Below are positions 1-13,166 of a stretch of 64,000 bases of DNA, in pieces. Under the pieces are notes generated by a model. That model had not been told where the DNA came from. It saw nothing but the letters and a program-made list of their open reading frames with translations, and did no database searches. A program made the translations under genes and the position numbers. Every line of letters starts with the position of its first letter. Positions within the stretch are counted from its first letter, which is position 1. This DNA comes from Euwallacea fornicatus (Eukaryota > Arthropoda > Insecta > Coleoptera > Curculionidae): the NCBI RefSeq assembly GCF_040115645.1, contig NC_089542.1, positions 2,418,001-2,482,000 of the forward strand. Reading direction: 5' to 3'.

Positions 1-540
1 GAGACACGGTCGTCGACAATTTAAAAGCAGGGGCGTAGGTCGGTTTGTCTAACTGGCAGACTCTCCCCTACATAGGGTGCGCACTGCTCCAGGTAAATAC
101 GGACGCGAATTGCGTATTCTTGAACACGGCCATGTGTTTGACTGTCGAAATCGCTTCTAAAAAATTGGTTTATTTTCGGAAATTTGATAAATTATATTGC
201 TACAGTTCGGTTAGATAACTTTGGTATAACCTACAACACGGGAAACTTGCTAAAGTTGTAACAACACTTACTCTCGTAACGTAATTGCTGATCACGAACA
301 TATTCGCATGTCAAAAGGTTGTGTTCATAACTTACGCATGCACAGGCTAAATGAGAGTGGCGACAAGGGATTTACTATAATGATATGCACAATTGAATGA
401 TTCTATTTCTGGGCTTCTAAAGTGACACATATGACACTCCTAATGGAAATACGTCATCTGAATTACCACAAGAGGAAAGAAGTTCGCATTCACGTAACAT
501 TTTACGATTTAACCGTATGATTTCTGTTCTGCGCGACAGA
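1..540. other. no gene recognised
   Basis: AT-rich sequence upstream of the first Tc1-like element. I see no coding frame, RNA gene or clear repeat in it. Confidence 0.5.
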
Positions 541-543
541 ACA

Positions 544-583
544 GAGAACACCTCGTAAAAGTGGTTTTATTTAAATAATTTTT
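544..583 (+). repeat. left terminal inverted repeat of Tc1 relic 1
   Basis: It matches the reverse complement of 1874-1913. The outer end reads GAGAACACC and the inner part contains GGTTTTATTTAAATAATTTT. Confidence 0.85.
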
Positions 584-796
584 ATGTGGGAACACTAAAA
601 ATAATTGAATTTTTAGTCATATTTATCAATGTGTTTATGAGTCATCAGGAATCTGAGTTTTTTCTATAAAAATTGCAATAACATATCAACAATGTAACTG
701 GAAAATGTCATTTACTGGTGTAGAGTGTGTGTTTAGAAAGTGCCTTTAGATTAATCGATTATGTCTAGGCACAGAATGTAGCGAAATTTTCATCAC

Positions 797-1690
797 TTGA
801 GCGAGTTTGAGAGAGGTCGGATGGTGAGTCTACGAGAGGTTGATCGATCATTTAGGGAAATCGTCACTAGATTGAACCATAGTCTAAACACTATAGTGAG
901 ATGCTGTCAGGCATGGTTCCAAAAAGACGAAACAGGCAGAAGGAGAGGTACTGGACAATTCCGAAGAACTACAGAACGCCAAGGTTGCCGCCTTCGAATT
1001 ATATCCCCAAGAGAGCCATCCCTGTCTCGCCGAGGATGCTGGCGGATCAGTGGTTTGCTAAGTATGGAAGGCCCATTGGGATTCGAATCATTTATCGCCG
1101 GATAAGGAATTTTGGACTGATTTCCTACCGTCCTCATCTCATGTTACCCCTCACCTTAAATCATCGTCACAATCCACTGCAATGGTGCAGAGAACGGATA
1201 CATTTAAATCTGGAATGGGATATCATCGCGTTCAGCACGAATCCAGATTCTGTTGGGGTATGCTTGATGATCGGATTAGAGTAAGAAGAAAATGGGGTGA
1301 AAGATTGAGTCTTCAATTTACAACACAGAAGCGTGTCCATCAGACTGCAGAGGTAATGGTTTGGGGTGCCATTGCATATGACAGCAGGTCACTTTTACTT
1401 TTCATTAGAGGCAGTATGATAGCTCAACGATACATCCAAGAAGTCTCGTTCCTTATCTGGAAACTCTTGTTAATCCAATTTTCCAACAAAACAGTACACG
1501 ACCACATGTGGCCAAAATCACTATGGACTTCTTTCAACAAAATTCAGTCAATTTACTATCTTGGCCACCTCGAGCTGCAGGCCTGTCACCCATTGACCAT
1601 GTACAGGATAGTGCGGGTGGAAGGTTGCATAATTTACTCCATCCCCCACAAACCTCAGCGACGTTATGTCATGCTATCCAGTTAGCCTAG
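797..1690 (+). pseudogene. Tc1 transposase pseudogene
   Basis: This is the broken transposase reading region of element 1. At least two frame changes (near 1100 and 1180) separate the N-terminal DNA-binding part from the DDE core. The core keeps the WGAI and SPIDH landmarks but has Asn at the second catalytic position. It is not expected to make an active enzyme. Confidence 0.8.
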
Positions 1691-1873
1691 AATGAGATCT
1701 TTCAAGAGGACAGCAGTCACCGCATCAGAGCCATGCCTAGGCGCCTATAGGAATATATAAGTCACCATGGATGACCTACATATTAAATTTTTTTTCCGGA
1801 TCATAAATAAATTTATTCAGTTTTTTAACGAATTTGTTTTATTTGTTTATTTGTTGTTAAAAAGATGCGTACC

Positions 1874-1913
1874 AAAAATTATTTAAATAAAACCATTTTT
1901 ACGGGGTGTTCTC
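1874..1913 (-). repeat. right terminal inverted repeat of Tc1 relic 1
   Basis: It is the inverted partner of 544-583 and lies about 180 bases after the last recognisable transposase codon. Confidence 0.85.
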
Positions 1914-1920
1914 TTTTCTA

Positions 1921-2941
1921 TATCAAGTAGAATGCATAGTGACAAGTTCAGAAATTCATTCACGCAATGAGAGTGGTCTACCAATTCTTTGGGGGCCGAA
2001 TTATTTTGCCATTTGAACATATATTTCAAAACGAACATTTCAAAAGTATTTACCTTGTCCCCGTTACTTATGCAATTATTTTCGAGTTGCACTTTTACGC
2101 GTTTCGGGACCATAACCGAATTAATGGATTGTCCCCGGAATGAAGCAATTACGGAAATAATTGAGCCATCGACGAGTCATTCCCACCGCAGATGTGGATC
2201 GTTTTGTAAAATTGCCCCGGTTAGATTATAATTAAAACCTATCTCGTTTTTAAAATCATCAAAGCCTCGTTTCGGGTGCAGCCGAGCTTGCTGTTCGGCC
2301 ACCTTGGTGGCGCTGCTGATGGCTGCGCGATTACGGATTATTTGCTTTTAATGACCATTTGTTTCAGTCGTTATTAAGTCGACGATTAAAAAAGTACACA
2401 AATTAGGCTTTTTTGCCGTGATGATGTTCACGCGATTACATGTAGGTAATTAATACAGAGTAATCCAATTAAAAATAGAAAGAGATTTGATGTGTCTCGA
2501 AAAGGCCTCCGCGTTCTCCCGAGCTAAACACCTTTGATTTGTAACCTACCGTAAAGTTCCAAAGTGATGCACTGGCGGTTACCTTACGATTGGAAAGACC
2601 TAAATTTTAATTTAGTTTACTTGAAGTTGCCCGAGCTCACCTGATAGTATTATCTTATTTTGTGCCAAATCAAAGCAGTAAGAATTCAGAGCAATGTGCT
2701 GTTTCTTGACTCAGTTTCGATTTGACAGTTGGCATATAGTATTGGGGAACTTCGATGTGAGCACAACTTATCTGGCGGCTGCAACGAGACATTGATTTTC
2801 TAACCATGAAGAAAAGCTTAACCTGCTAGTGACAATAATTTTGAGTCGAGTTCGTCCGAGCCAAGAGGTCTTTTCGCAATAGAGTCCAAACGGAAACTGA
2901 GGGGAGTTTTACGCGGTGCTCTTCTTGTACAAGTAGTATAC
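1921..2941. other. no gene recognised
   Basis: This intergenic stretch lies between two Tc1-like relics. Its short open frames lack recognisable domains. Nothing else is supported. Confidence 0.5.
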
Positions 2942-4523
2942 ACAATATTGGCCTAAATACTGAAAACTCTTTTAAAGTTCGCATAAAATGAAAAATGGGC
3001 GAATATTATCAAGTCTTTTTTATGTAGTTTTATTCTTCTTAGTAAAGATACATTTCAGCCAAAGCAAAATAAACAAAATACTTCTTACAAAACTTTATAT
3101 TTATAGCAAGAAAATTAATAATAGCTGGACAAAATTGTTGTAACATAATTAATTTAATAAAAATTTTCATTGTTAAAAATTACAAATAGAAATATTTTTA
3201 GTATTTGGTGTGATACCCTTTTGCTTAAACTACTTCAACCGTCCTTCTAGGCATTGATTCTGTTAATTCCTCAATTAATTGTCGATCAACTTAATGCCAC
3301 ACTTGTGTGAGCCTTTCAAACAGTCCTTGCCCGTTTTTTAATGGGTTCCCTTGTTCGAAACATATGATCAACGAGTTCCCATAAATTCTCTATTGGACTT
3401 AAATCCGGCCTTTGGGCAGGCCACTTCGTGGTACACACTTGTTCTCGTTTTAACTACTCTTTCACAAGTTTTGAAGAGTGCTTGGGATCATTGCCGTGTT
3501 GGAAAATAAAGTTAACTGGCATTGATTTAAATGAATAGGGTTCCACTACATTTCTCAATATATCTCGATACATGAATCTGTCCATTTTTCCAACAATACG
3601 ATTAATATGACCCATAGCGTAACAAGATAAACATCCCCGCACTAATACCCTTTCACCACCATGCTTAACGGTAGGTTTAATATACTTTTTATTTAATCTT
3701 TGGCCTTTTGGACGCTTTATGTGGACTATGCCATCACTGGAAATAGGGATGTATTTGGATTTATCACAGAAAAAAACTTTTTCCCAATCTTGTACTGTCC
3801 TGTAAATATGATCGAATGCAAATTGTACCTGCGCCTTGATGTTCTTCCGTAACAGTGTTTTTTTTTCGCTGGACGATAAGCTCTTAGCTCACCTTCTAAT
3901 ACCTTTTTTCTGATGGTTCTCGATGAAATTTCTGAATATCCGTTTATCTGTATTTTTTGCAAGAGTTTTGATGATGGCAGAAACGGATCACTTTTGGCAA
4001 TGTAGATGATTTTTTATTCATTCGTCTAATAATCTTTTTAAGCCTGCCTACACTTTCTCCCGGGATAAAATGGTCGTTCTCTCTAAACTTTTTAATTATA
4101 CGTGATACAGCATTTTTCGAATATTTAGTTTTATGGAAATATCTTTTTGCAATTTTCCTTGATTATAAAACTGAATAATTTGATTTCTCAAATTGACTGA
4201 ATGTGTTTTGCCTTTCGCCATTTTCCAAAAATAGGAAGTGGTGCACGTAGGACGAACTTAAAACAAAATAGTCAAAAAAATAATAAACAAGTGTAAAAAC
4301 AGCTTTTAAGTCATAAAAAATGAATTCCAAGTATTTTGTTCAACATGAAAAATTGTTTATTATTTTTTTCCATGCAAGAGCGCAAACAACAAAACGTAAA
4401 TACTATATATAGGTCGAACAATATTAAGGTATTCCTGCTTCACTGTGTTTGTTTACATTAGTTCAGGGGTATCCACACAAAGGAGCAATATTTTAAGTTT
4501 CAAGTATTTTGGCCGATACTGTA
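2942..4523 (-). mobile_element. Tc1-like DNA transposon relic 2 (different subfamily)
   Basis: The ends are inverted repeats: 2942-2968 (containing GGCCTAAATACTGAAAACT) against the complement of 4496-4521 (CAGTATCGGCCAAAATACT). A TA sits at 4522-4523. The transposase is on the minus strand. It begins near 4223 with 'MAKGKTHSVNLRNQIIQFYN' (helix-turn-helix region), stops after about 40 residues, and continues broken to about 3240. The DDE core is visible at 3454-3642 and below: 'FQHGNDPKHSSKLVKE', then 'WPAQRPDLSPIENLWEL' in another frame. The second catalytic Asp is Gly (FQHG), while the final Glu (PIEN) is kept. The subfamily differs from element 1 by both ends and protein. Confidence 0.88.
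3240..4223 (-). pseudogene. Tc1 transposase pseudogene (relic 2)
   Basis: Minus-strand transposase with several stops and shifts. Conserved landmarks are the N-terminal KTHSVNLRNQII block, the FQ.GNDPKH block and the WPAQ.PDLSPIENLWELV block. Loss of the catalytic Asp in the FQxD block marks it as inactive. Confidence 0.82.
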
Positions 4524-7500
4524 AATAATTAGTTTAACAAGAACACGTCGAAGCGTTATTTCTGTCATACCTCCTAAACTGGCATCTTCGACGTCGACCC
4601 GTCTTTTACTTTAAACGTTCAGACGTTTTGTATAACATTCAGGCTCCCAAACAGTGTATAATGATAATGGAACAAATTTTCCTGGAGCCGAGAACACTTT
4701 TCCACTATTAGATTGGAAAGAAATTACAAATGAAATGTCTTTACGAAGTGTAGCTTGGCATTTCAATCCTTCTATTGGAGAGTGTTGGGAAATTTTGAGA
4801 AACGATAATGGCCATCGTTAACAATGTTGTCCGGAAAAGAAATGGAACAAGTACTTTAAGTGCGAAATGGAAAGAAACCGTTAGGTCTCACGTATTTTTA
4901 CTTTTTGATTTTGTCGGGCGTCTGAACTCACACAGTAGGTACAGCCACATCATGCAGCGCATGTCCGAAGACATGTGCACCGGCAGGCGTACCCTGGAAA
5001 AAATGGAAAGAAAAACAAGACAAAAATGAAACTTGGAAAGAGAATTACCATGACAGGGTCTTCGCGTATATTTGACATAACCTTGTTTAATTCTTTTGTC
5101 TCTCCGAGGTTATAATACGTGTTTTTAGGGCACCTCTAATGGAAAAACGAACTAAACAAATGAAGTAAAAGTCTCGATTATGGGGGAGAGTTAAAGCGGT
5201 TGGCGAGTTCTTTTATATGAACCAGATAAAATATGTGGTGTAAAACTGTCGGAAAACCATTAGCTTCGGTTCGTTTTGCTTTTGTTGTACACGCAGTTGA
5301 ATGCGGCTGCCGCATAATGGGGATTCTTGTTATTGGGAAAAGTTGAAAAGGGCCGACACTGTTGCGTTTAGCCACCGATCCCATGATGACGTCCAAGACA
5401 ACTTAATTTGTAACCAAACACAAAACAGAACCATTTGTCACCCGTTCGACCAGCGCAATTTTCTCGTCACGTAAACCAGGATATAGAAGTTGACCTAAGA
5501 TTTTAATAAGTTCCTCGATAAATTTAGTTCGCTGTTGGGAAAGAATAAGGGCTACTCCCCGCTGACCTTTCACGCAAAACAATTCCGTGTTTCGTTTTTT
5601 AAATTAGAGGGTAGCCTCGAACCCTCGTCGGTAACCCTTAAATTTCACCGAAGGGAAATTGATATTGTTCCATCATTTTTCTTTAGTTCGTTCCCCTAAT
5701 TCCCTCGAGAGTACGGAAAGGCTCATGCCGACTACCCAGTGCCGTCGCACATTACTTTTCGTGGTTAAGCTTTCTTCTGTCCAATCGCAGGTTGACATTC
5801 CTTGTAAATGATGTTCAAAAATTATTGCGACTCCCCAGATCCAGGAATATCCACGTGGAACCTAATTTTCAACCTTTCATAAAAATATCGCCTCATGAAT
5901 GACATGCTGAGAGCTCACCCTAACACCATGTGTAGAGTTTCGGTTCTCAACTCCACTTAACAAACTTTTGATCACGTTTAGTAATTACGCAATTATGTGA
6001 GTGTAATTTCCGACTTCTCCTAAATCCACTTCGCATGTTTTTATAAGTTACTTTGAAAATGAAGAGATCCTTCACGTTTTAGGTCTTCCCTTCCATAAAT
6101 TAACCTTTTTTCGCAATGAATTTAACTCGCTGGGGGGAGGAATTTTACTGCTGATGCCACGTCCCGAGTTCACTTCAAACATCCATCAAATTTGCAATTA
6201 ATTCTAAATATTTGATGGAGTCTGAGATCGAAACAGGCGGCGTACGTCCCGGCCTTAGTTATTTCGGGACAGCAGGCGCTTAGCTATTTACGACGTGACA
6301 CATGCTCCCTTGGGTTTGTTTGAATGGCACGTTGGGAAAATAAATAAATGAGAAGCCAAAAAGGGCAGCTTCCGAATAGTTGATATTTCTAGTTCCTGAT
6401 TCACATTGGCAACAGTTCATTTTAACGGCAGGATTGGTCGAGAAAAAAATTGTCATTAAACAGCCTGTAGGTTTTTCAGACGTAGCTCCATGTGAGTTTT
6501 TGTCTAGCTGATATTGAAGGCTTCTGATTTACATTCACGACTACTCAATTTAGACTGGAAATGCGCGAGGAAGGAATTGGGTTTTCGCTCGACATTCCAG
6601 GCCACACCCAGTGACATTTTCTTTCTTTTTCCGCATATTTCACGATATTGACAAGTTCCACGATAAGTCCGATACATCAAGTACTAATCAGAGGATTTTG
6701 GCGTTAAATCCTGGGAAGAAAAGTCCTTTGAAAGTGCCTTTCGGAGCGTCAAAGTCGAGCAAATACGGTTTTACGGGCGACGCCTTTAATTTAGATAAAT
6801 GGGACTGCTGTCGCGAAGTGTCTCTAAAAAGTGTTTACAGTTTCCCCGATTATATCCTAATTATTTTCCTCTGGCAACGGTCCTCGTTCTCTCTTCTTGT
6901 CGCAGAGTGGAACGGGACGTCATCGGCAATTACCGGTAACACAATACGCTCGAGTATTCCATTAACAATGACTGTGACGCGACGAAAATAGGACAAATTG
7001 GACCCCCATTCTCATCATAAGAGGTTTTAACTATAAGCATTCGCGTTCGTATCTCTTACCATTATTTGCCCCAACGATAGGTTTGCAACGACAGTTCTGG
7101 AAAATATTAAGTAATAACGGGAAACTAATGAATCGGGCGGTAAATCTGGATGAGGGGAGTTATGCACCCTCACACGTGACACTTTACCAGTAGTAACAAA
7201 CCAGAAAAGCAAAGCTCAAACTTAATGATAAATTTCCATGGCTTTCTGTCTCGAATGTTTGTGCCAAATCTCGAATTCAAACCGAATTCAGATAGAATTG
7301 TCCAAGAGTTTTTTTTTTAAGGAAATTAAGATCCCTGACTATATTCATTCTTATTCAGAATGAAATTTCGACGCCGAAAGTTTGAGAAAAACGAGATCTT
7401 TGATCAAAATTCAAGTGCCTACCCTACGGAGCAGTGACGTGCCTGTATAACAGAGCAACATAATAAACTGATAAAAGTGATTGTTTCCGAGGTCATAGGC

Positions 7501-8265
7501 GGAGGTGAAGACCCAAACACTCAATTTAAAATATCTATCGGGCCTAAACTGCACCGGCAAATATTTACCAATCTCATTACGACAGATTGTCAACTGGGGT
7601 CCCCAATTCCCTCTGGGACAACCGAATCATCTTGTACAAAAGAACTAGGGACTCCCGAAGCTTATTCAATGCCCCCATTATTCGGGCAAATCTCATTTTA
7701 AGACTGTCCCCTCGAATTCGTCCTTAAAATAAAATACAAACATGTTAATACCGGCGAATGTCGCAAAGTACGACGTTCTTCGAAAGTACCTGACAATGGG
7801 TTTTAGGGGGTCGTCGCACCATCTGTTCAGATTTAAGAACATGGTAGCCCGAAGCTAATTTTGCTAAATTAAACACGAACAATCCGATAGGTCAGTCGCT
7901 CATGTGGAAAAGGGAGCTTCTCTTGAGGAATGACAAGGGCAACCTGAGGTTCGAATGCGGAATCAGAGGAGCTTTTTGTCAATTGTGAGATGTTTCCAGG
8001 TGTTTTGTTGCTTTTTTACGAGTTTATAATGGAATTTATCCCTAATTGCTAGCTCAAAAGGCATATTTTTGACGATTTTAACCATATCAAATTGCTACAA
8101 ATAACTACACTTTATTTCAGAGGTTATTTATGTGTAGGTAACACAAGGAAGAAGTTTACGCCTGCGGCTGAAGTTTTAGGGCGTACTTCTTTCCGTCCGA
8201 GGCATGTAAAACGTTTTTATCACCCTTTCTATACCATGTTATCTGATTAAAAGCGGTTAAAAATT
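4524..8265. other. long stretch with no recognisable gene
   Basis: Short open frames on both strands (for example 6611-6991 +) show no domain, no matched splice sites and no family resemblance. The stretch looks like intergenic DNA. No RNA gene was found. Confidence 0.5.
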
Positions 8266-8386
8266 AACAAGCGTTATTATTACTTTACGGTTCGTTGCCA
8301 TGAGCGACGAGCGTTATTGTAATTTTACGATCAGTTGCCAAAAGCGACGAGCGTTATTGTTACTTTATGACCCTTTACCGTGAGCG
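8266..8386 (+). repeat. three tandem copies of a 40-base unit
   Basis: The phrase GCGTTATT starts at 8271, 8311 and 8351, exactly 40 bases apart each time. Each unit carries GCGTTATT..TACTTTACG, then a GTTGCCATGAG-type end, with a few substitutions between copies. No gene overlaps it. Confidence 0.85.
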
Positions 8387-11300
8387 AGGAAAAATTCATT
8401 GATTCCGCCATGGAAACGAAGATGTATCCGAACAGTTTCAATCCATTTGTGCGTAAACATGATTTACATCAGTTGAATTTGGATGAAGTTGTTAAGATAT
8501 AATTGTCAGGACCAGAAAAATGAAATAGACGATAAATTCTTTTTAGAATTGAATTTTCGACAATACACACATTTCCACAGGATTTTTCGTAAATTTTTAA
8601 TTTTTGTACGGTTTCTACTACTAAATTACCCAGGAAATTCGCTTTCATCTGCACAGAGCAATTTTAACGAATGGTCGAAAAAATGCTCGATATGTTTTTG
8701 CATCCACAAAACGTACCAGCCCACTCTAGCTCTAACTGAAATTTTCGCGAATTTAAACGAAATAATTTTTTTTAGGGAGAGAGGGATTTCGTGCTTAAAA
8801 CTATCCTAGCCCCTCCTCACCCTTGTAACCGTAATTTTTGACAATTTAGACAAAATTTCGGTTTCTTTCAACAAACAAATTTCTGCATCGAAATGTCGCA
8901 GCAAGTCACTCTCACCGTCAACAAAAGTTCTCATAATCTCGGAAGGGTAAATCTGAGAATTCTCTACCTCGAAATTTCCCACCAAGCCACTCAGTAGACT
9001 TCGCTAGATTTTCGCAAATCCTTTTTCCATTTAAAAGAACATTTTCGAGAATTTTGCGCCTTTTTATCTTGTCCAAAACCCAATTGATAGATATGCGTAC
9101 CGCTTTTTAGGCGAGAGCTGTTTGTCGCGACAAATGAGTTTTAACCTTTGAAAGATACGTTTTTTTGTGCTCATGCAGTTTTCACAGTTTGATATGTGCA
9201 TTTGCTCAAATAGACTGAAATGAACATATGCATTCCTACATTCGGTCCAAATTTTCGAAAATGACCAACAGTTGACACAATTTTCAAAAGAACAAAACTC
9301 TCGATGGGCCATGAAAACTGTAGCTACAGCTGAAATTTGCTTGATTAAAAAGTAAATGCGCTCAAAAACAAAAGACGGCCACCTGCCGTTAAACGGCTAG
9401 ATTGTTTTTCACTGAAATTTTCCTTTCAAACTTTAACAACCTAACTATTCCATTTCTGCTGGACAAACTGGCCACTTAGCAGGACATTTAATAGCCATGC
9501 AAGACGGTGCAAATCCGAGACCGAGACCCACTCGATGCCAGCGTTGAAATGAGGACGTCGGAAACATGATGACTGAATGACGAAGTAATGAATCTAAATA
9601 ACCTAATTACCGTCTTAGCTCCGGAGTCGAGCCATCTTCACCCCCCTTAATGAATAGACGACGAAGGAGTTTCAATGAGCTGCCGGTCACGCCATCTATC
9701 TGCCTATCAAAAGCAGATGTCGACGGGTAATTTCATAATGCTGATGAATGGCTTGTAGTACATTAAAACGTCTAATGGAGGAGGTTTTAGTATACACAAA
9801 ACTGCAAAATCGACGTTAAATTTAGTGCAATAATGAGAAAATAATGAACAAAGACTATGCTAACTCGGTAGTTCAAGTCTATGCACTAAGAAGATTGCGT
9901 TGCAGATGTAACCAAACAGTCTTTTTACATGTGCCCAACTCTCAATATCATCTCTTAATGTACGTAGAAACTGTTCGGGTAAATTATTTTTTTTTTGCTG
10001 AGGATTAGAGATCATGTTTTTTATGTTTATGAGAAAAGAAGTATCGTAAAATGTAAGCGCCATTCAATACTGTCAGTTGTAAATTCTAAATATTGCTCTC
10101 AAAAAGAAAAGCTCGTAAAAATGTACGTTGGAAGGGTGCTATTGTCCCCGAAATGTCGTTTTTGCAGGAAAATATAGGCAAATATCTGTAGGGTAATGTA
10201 AACAGGAGTTTAAATAACGTCAGTAAATTGGCCAATTTTATAAGTTCTAAGAAAACAAAACACATGTCTCCGAGCCACTATAGAGTTCGTTATTTTTTTT
10301 TGCCTATTTTCTTGTTAGCACCTGTCGATGTAGACAAAACAAAATTCCATAAATGGGTTCATATTTTAGCGAGTCATTCAGTTAAATAGATTCGACGATT
10401 CATATGTGACATCCGACGAAATTCCGACAATTTGCTCTGTATTTTTTGAAGAAAGGTTTTTTGGCTTTCCTAACTTGACTTGAATTTCTTATATGGTCTA
10501 ATTTTGTACATTTTTAGTTTAATCTGAATTTTTAGGAGAGATTTAGTACCATATTACATTCGAATTTAGCATATTTAATAAACAGAAATATTTCTAAATT
10601 TATAAAATGTTTATCTCATTTTATTAAACATGTTTATGAACCCTCAGGTAGGTATAATGATTTGCTTATAAAGCCATCTGCCATTTAGGAAAGCCTAATG
10701 GGCTTTTGCCTCTATGTAATTTGCTATTTCATTACAAAACCACCTGTTCATATTATTGGCAGATTAAAACTACCGATAGTGTGCAAAGAACTGTTTCTAG
10801 CCGTTAATAAAAGCCATAATTTTAAGTCAATGCGATTTTTTGCAAAGAAAAAATAAAGGGCGTTTTAAAAAATACCCTGTGGCCATTCCATATACCGTAA
10901 AACCGATTCGAAATCAGCAAAAAAATACAAGAAATTTTAACATAGTCTAAAAATCAGTGACCACTGAATCCACGTACCCCCTTAAAAAATTAAACCCACG
11001 GGAAAAGTAAAACAAATCGCGAAAAATAATTAATTAATTTCGAAGAATTTATTTCATACGCAGCGGTAGCGACTGCTTGGCACCCTCTCTGAATTTAAAT
11101 TGAAGCCGTCCTAATTTCCATTCGAAACAATAAAGGTTGCAGTTTTATCTTATAATGTTATTGCCAATAAATAGATGTCGCCACGAAAATATTGTTTAGT
11201 CATAGTAATATTAGATATCGCTATATTCCTTCATACCCAAAAAAAACGAATTTTAAATGTTTCACAAATTTAAGAAATATTGATTAAATTAGAATAAATA

Positions 11301-11973
11301 AAAATATTTTTCATAGAGATTTGTTCAATATAAGTCATTTTACGAAAGTTACGTCAAATTTGAATACATGAAAGTATTCGAAACCAACATCAACTACTCT
11401 TCGACAGATGTCGCTCAGATAAAGGCGGAGGATCTTGGTGAAATAATATCGCGTTTTAGTAGGAACTAAAGGTATTACCTGGTAGATGTCGCCTGAGTAC
11501 AGAGTTTACTTTTAATCCCTCTAGGGTGTAGTAAAAGTTTTCTGCGTTGACTGCGCCATCTTTGGACGAATATCAGTGTTTGCTCTGCAATACAAAAAAA
11601 ATAATTTAAGAAATGGAGAAAATGAAAACGGAACGTTGCGAAAACAGAAAGTTGAATTAATGCAATAAGACTTTTCTTTCTCGCACGAAAATTTCCAAAC
11701 GAATATATTTTTACCTTTTCTCCTCTTTTGAATTTTCATACCAATTACCATAACCGTGCTAATCTGCATGTGAACGAAGCAAAATTAAAACACTCATATT
11801 AAGTGACAAATAGTAAAAGTTGAACCAAATAATTGAAGGAAAAGCACCCAATCTACCTGTCTAATAACAATTGTCAATACGGAACCCCGCTCCACTAACC
11901 AGTTGAAATATATTGATTCTGCAGAACTGGTGCTACGGGTTCAATACATCTCCGTTAGGAAATTCAATGCACA
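8387..11973. other. intergenic stretch upstream of the DM4/DM12 gene
   Basis: AT-rich DNA without a gene I can assign. Phrases such as CTGAAATTTTCG recur between about 8550 and 9420, which hints at old repeat material but with no regular period. The promoter of the gene starting at 11974 should lie in the last few hundred bases. I see no convincing TATA box there. Confidence 0.45.
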
Positions 11974-13134
11974 ATGTCGGAATTCGATCACAATAGAATA
12001 ATTTTTCTCATGAGTTTGTGTTTGGTGTTCCAGGCGAACATTCATGGTGGTAATGCTTTGCAAGGAGAGTATTGGAACCCATATTTCCATTTTCCGTATG
12101 GGGGACCGTATATGGGGGTAAGTTAGAGAACGGGTGAGAAACCCCTAAAAAAATTTTTGGGAAGGTATCACTTTTCATTTCATGTAGATATTGACTGCTT
12201 TTGCAATACCTTTGAAAGTCAATACACCGGGTGATGTGTTCTTATCCGTCAATTTTGAGGCCTCTTATAGTCTACCACAGAACCAGACCTCATTTATGTT
12301 CCCCCCAGTTATAGGACAAACTGCCCGACAACTATTGTATAACTTATTTGAACAGAAATTGAAAAGGTGAGTGTTGAAGAGCGTAAGAAAAAGTTACAAT
12401 TAGATCAATATGGAAATAATCAGAACGACATTGCGCCTTTCTTTTCATCATCGTATGTTAAAAGTTTGAAGGACTAAGTCATTTACGATAAAGATTTGTC
12501 TGGGTGAGTCATTATCCCACCCATGTGTGTTTTAGTGATAGAGATACCGAAACATGTGTCCGTTCTATTGGGTAAAATTGAAGTTTGTTGTACTTAATTG
12601 GGTTCTACACATAGCTACTTGTGGGCATACAAGTTCCCTCAACTCTCTTACTGTGATTATCCAGGGACAGGGCTGTCCTTTCTTTCTTCTCCTGAGTAGT
12701 TCGACAAAAATATGATTTACTCTCGAAATAGATCCAGTATCTTTGAAGTATATTTTGAAGAGGACATTTTTTTAGTAACGGCTATCCAGGACGACCCTGC
12801 TTGCTCAGAACAATTTGTGAGGCAGCGGACTTGTCTACAGCAGGAACAGGAATTCTGGGTGATATTGTGCATTTGATTTTAACGTATGTTCTTCGTACTG
12901 ATGAAATCATCGGTCAAGATAGTTCAATACTTTATTTCCAGACCGTCGTCATCGTTAAACACGAATCTGACCCAGGAGTATCAGGAAGCCGAGGGACAAG
13001 CCAAAAAGAAGCACGGTTGCAAAAAATACAAGAAATCCTGCAAATTTAGTTTGCTCAAAGTCTTCACTTGGGTCGAGAAAGTTTTTGCTGGAAGTGGCAT
13101 ACCAAATGGAAAGTTACTTAATGGGAAAAGATAA
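11974..13134 (+). CDS. secreted DM4/DM12-family protein (four exons, 207 aa)
   Basis: Exons join in frame as 11974-12117, 12188-12366, 12776-12883 and 12942-13134, each with GT..AG introns. Residues 9-22 (IIFLMSLCLVF core) form a signal peptide. The DM4/DM12 domain covers roughly residues 95-190. Its signature is built across the exon 2/3 junction: 'NGYPGRPCLLRTICEAAD', then 'GDIVHLILT', then 'PSSS' and a C-terminal Cys pair in 'HGCKKYKKSCKFSLLK'. Four family-typical Cys are present. This family is known almost only from insects and usually occurs as secreted proteins of unknown role. The start is chosen as the only ATG before the signal peptide. A poly(A) signal AATAAA lies at 13161. No function can be assigned beyond the family. 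Confidence 0.92.
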
Positions 13135-13160
13135 TTTTTAAATATTTCCATTGGAACTTC

Positions 13161-13166
13161 AATAAA
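13161..13166 (+). promoter_or_regulatory. poly(A) signal of the DM4/DM12 gene
   Basis: AATAAA lies 27 bases after the stop codon and suits a very short 3' UTR. Confidence 0.6.

Larger units (their letters stand above)
541..1920 (+). mobile_element. Tc1-like DNA transposon relic 1
   Basis: The ends form inverted repeats of about 40 bases (544-583 against 1874-1913, two mismatches in the first 27 bases). Between them a degenerate Tc1-family transposase can be read on the + strand in several frames from about 790 to 1690. The N-terminal helix-turn-helix part begins near 'SEFERGRMVSLREV'. A central 'VMVWGAIAYDSRS' matches the usual VMVWGAI block, and a C-terminal 'WPPRAAGLSPIDHV' matches the WPARSPDLSPIEH block. 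The second catalytic Asp, normally in FQQDNARPH, reads Asn (FQQN near 1480-1492). The frame is broken by shifts, so the element is dead. A TA target duplication is only partly visible: the left flank has decayed to CA. Confidence 0.88.

Noticed and set aside
6611..6991. 126-codon open frame (+)
   Set aside because: No domain, signal, splice context or codon bias that would separate it from chance.
7930..7975. tRNA B-box-like GGTTCGAATGC
   Set aside because: No A box or acceptor stem could be paired around it.
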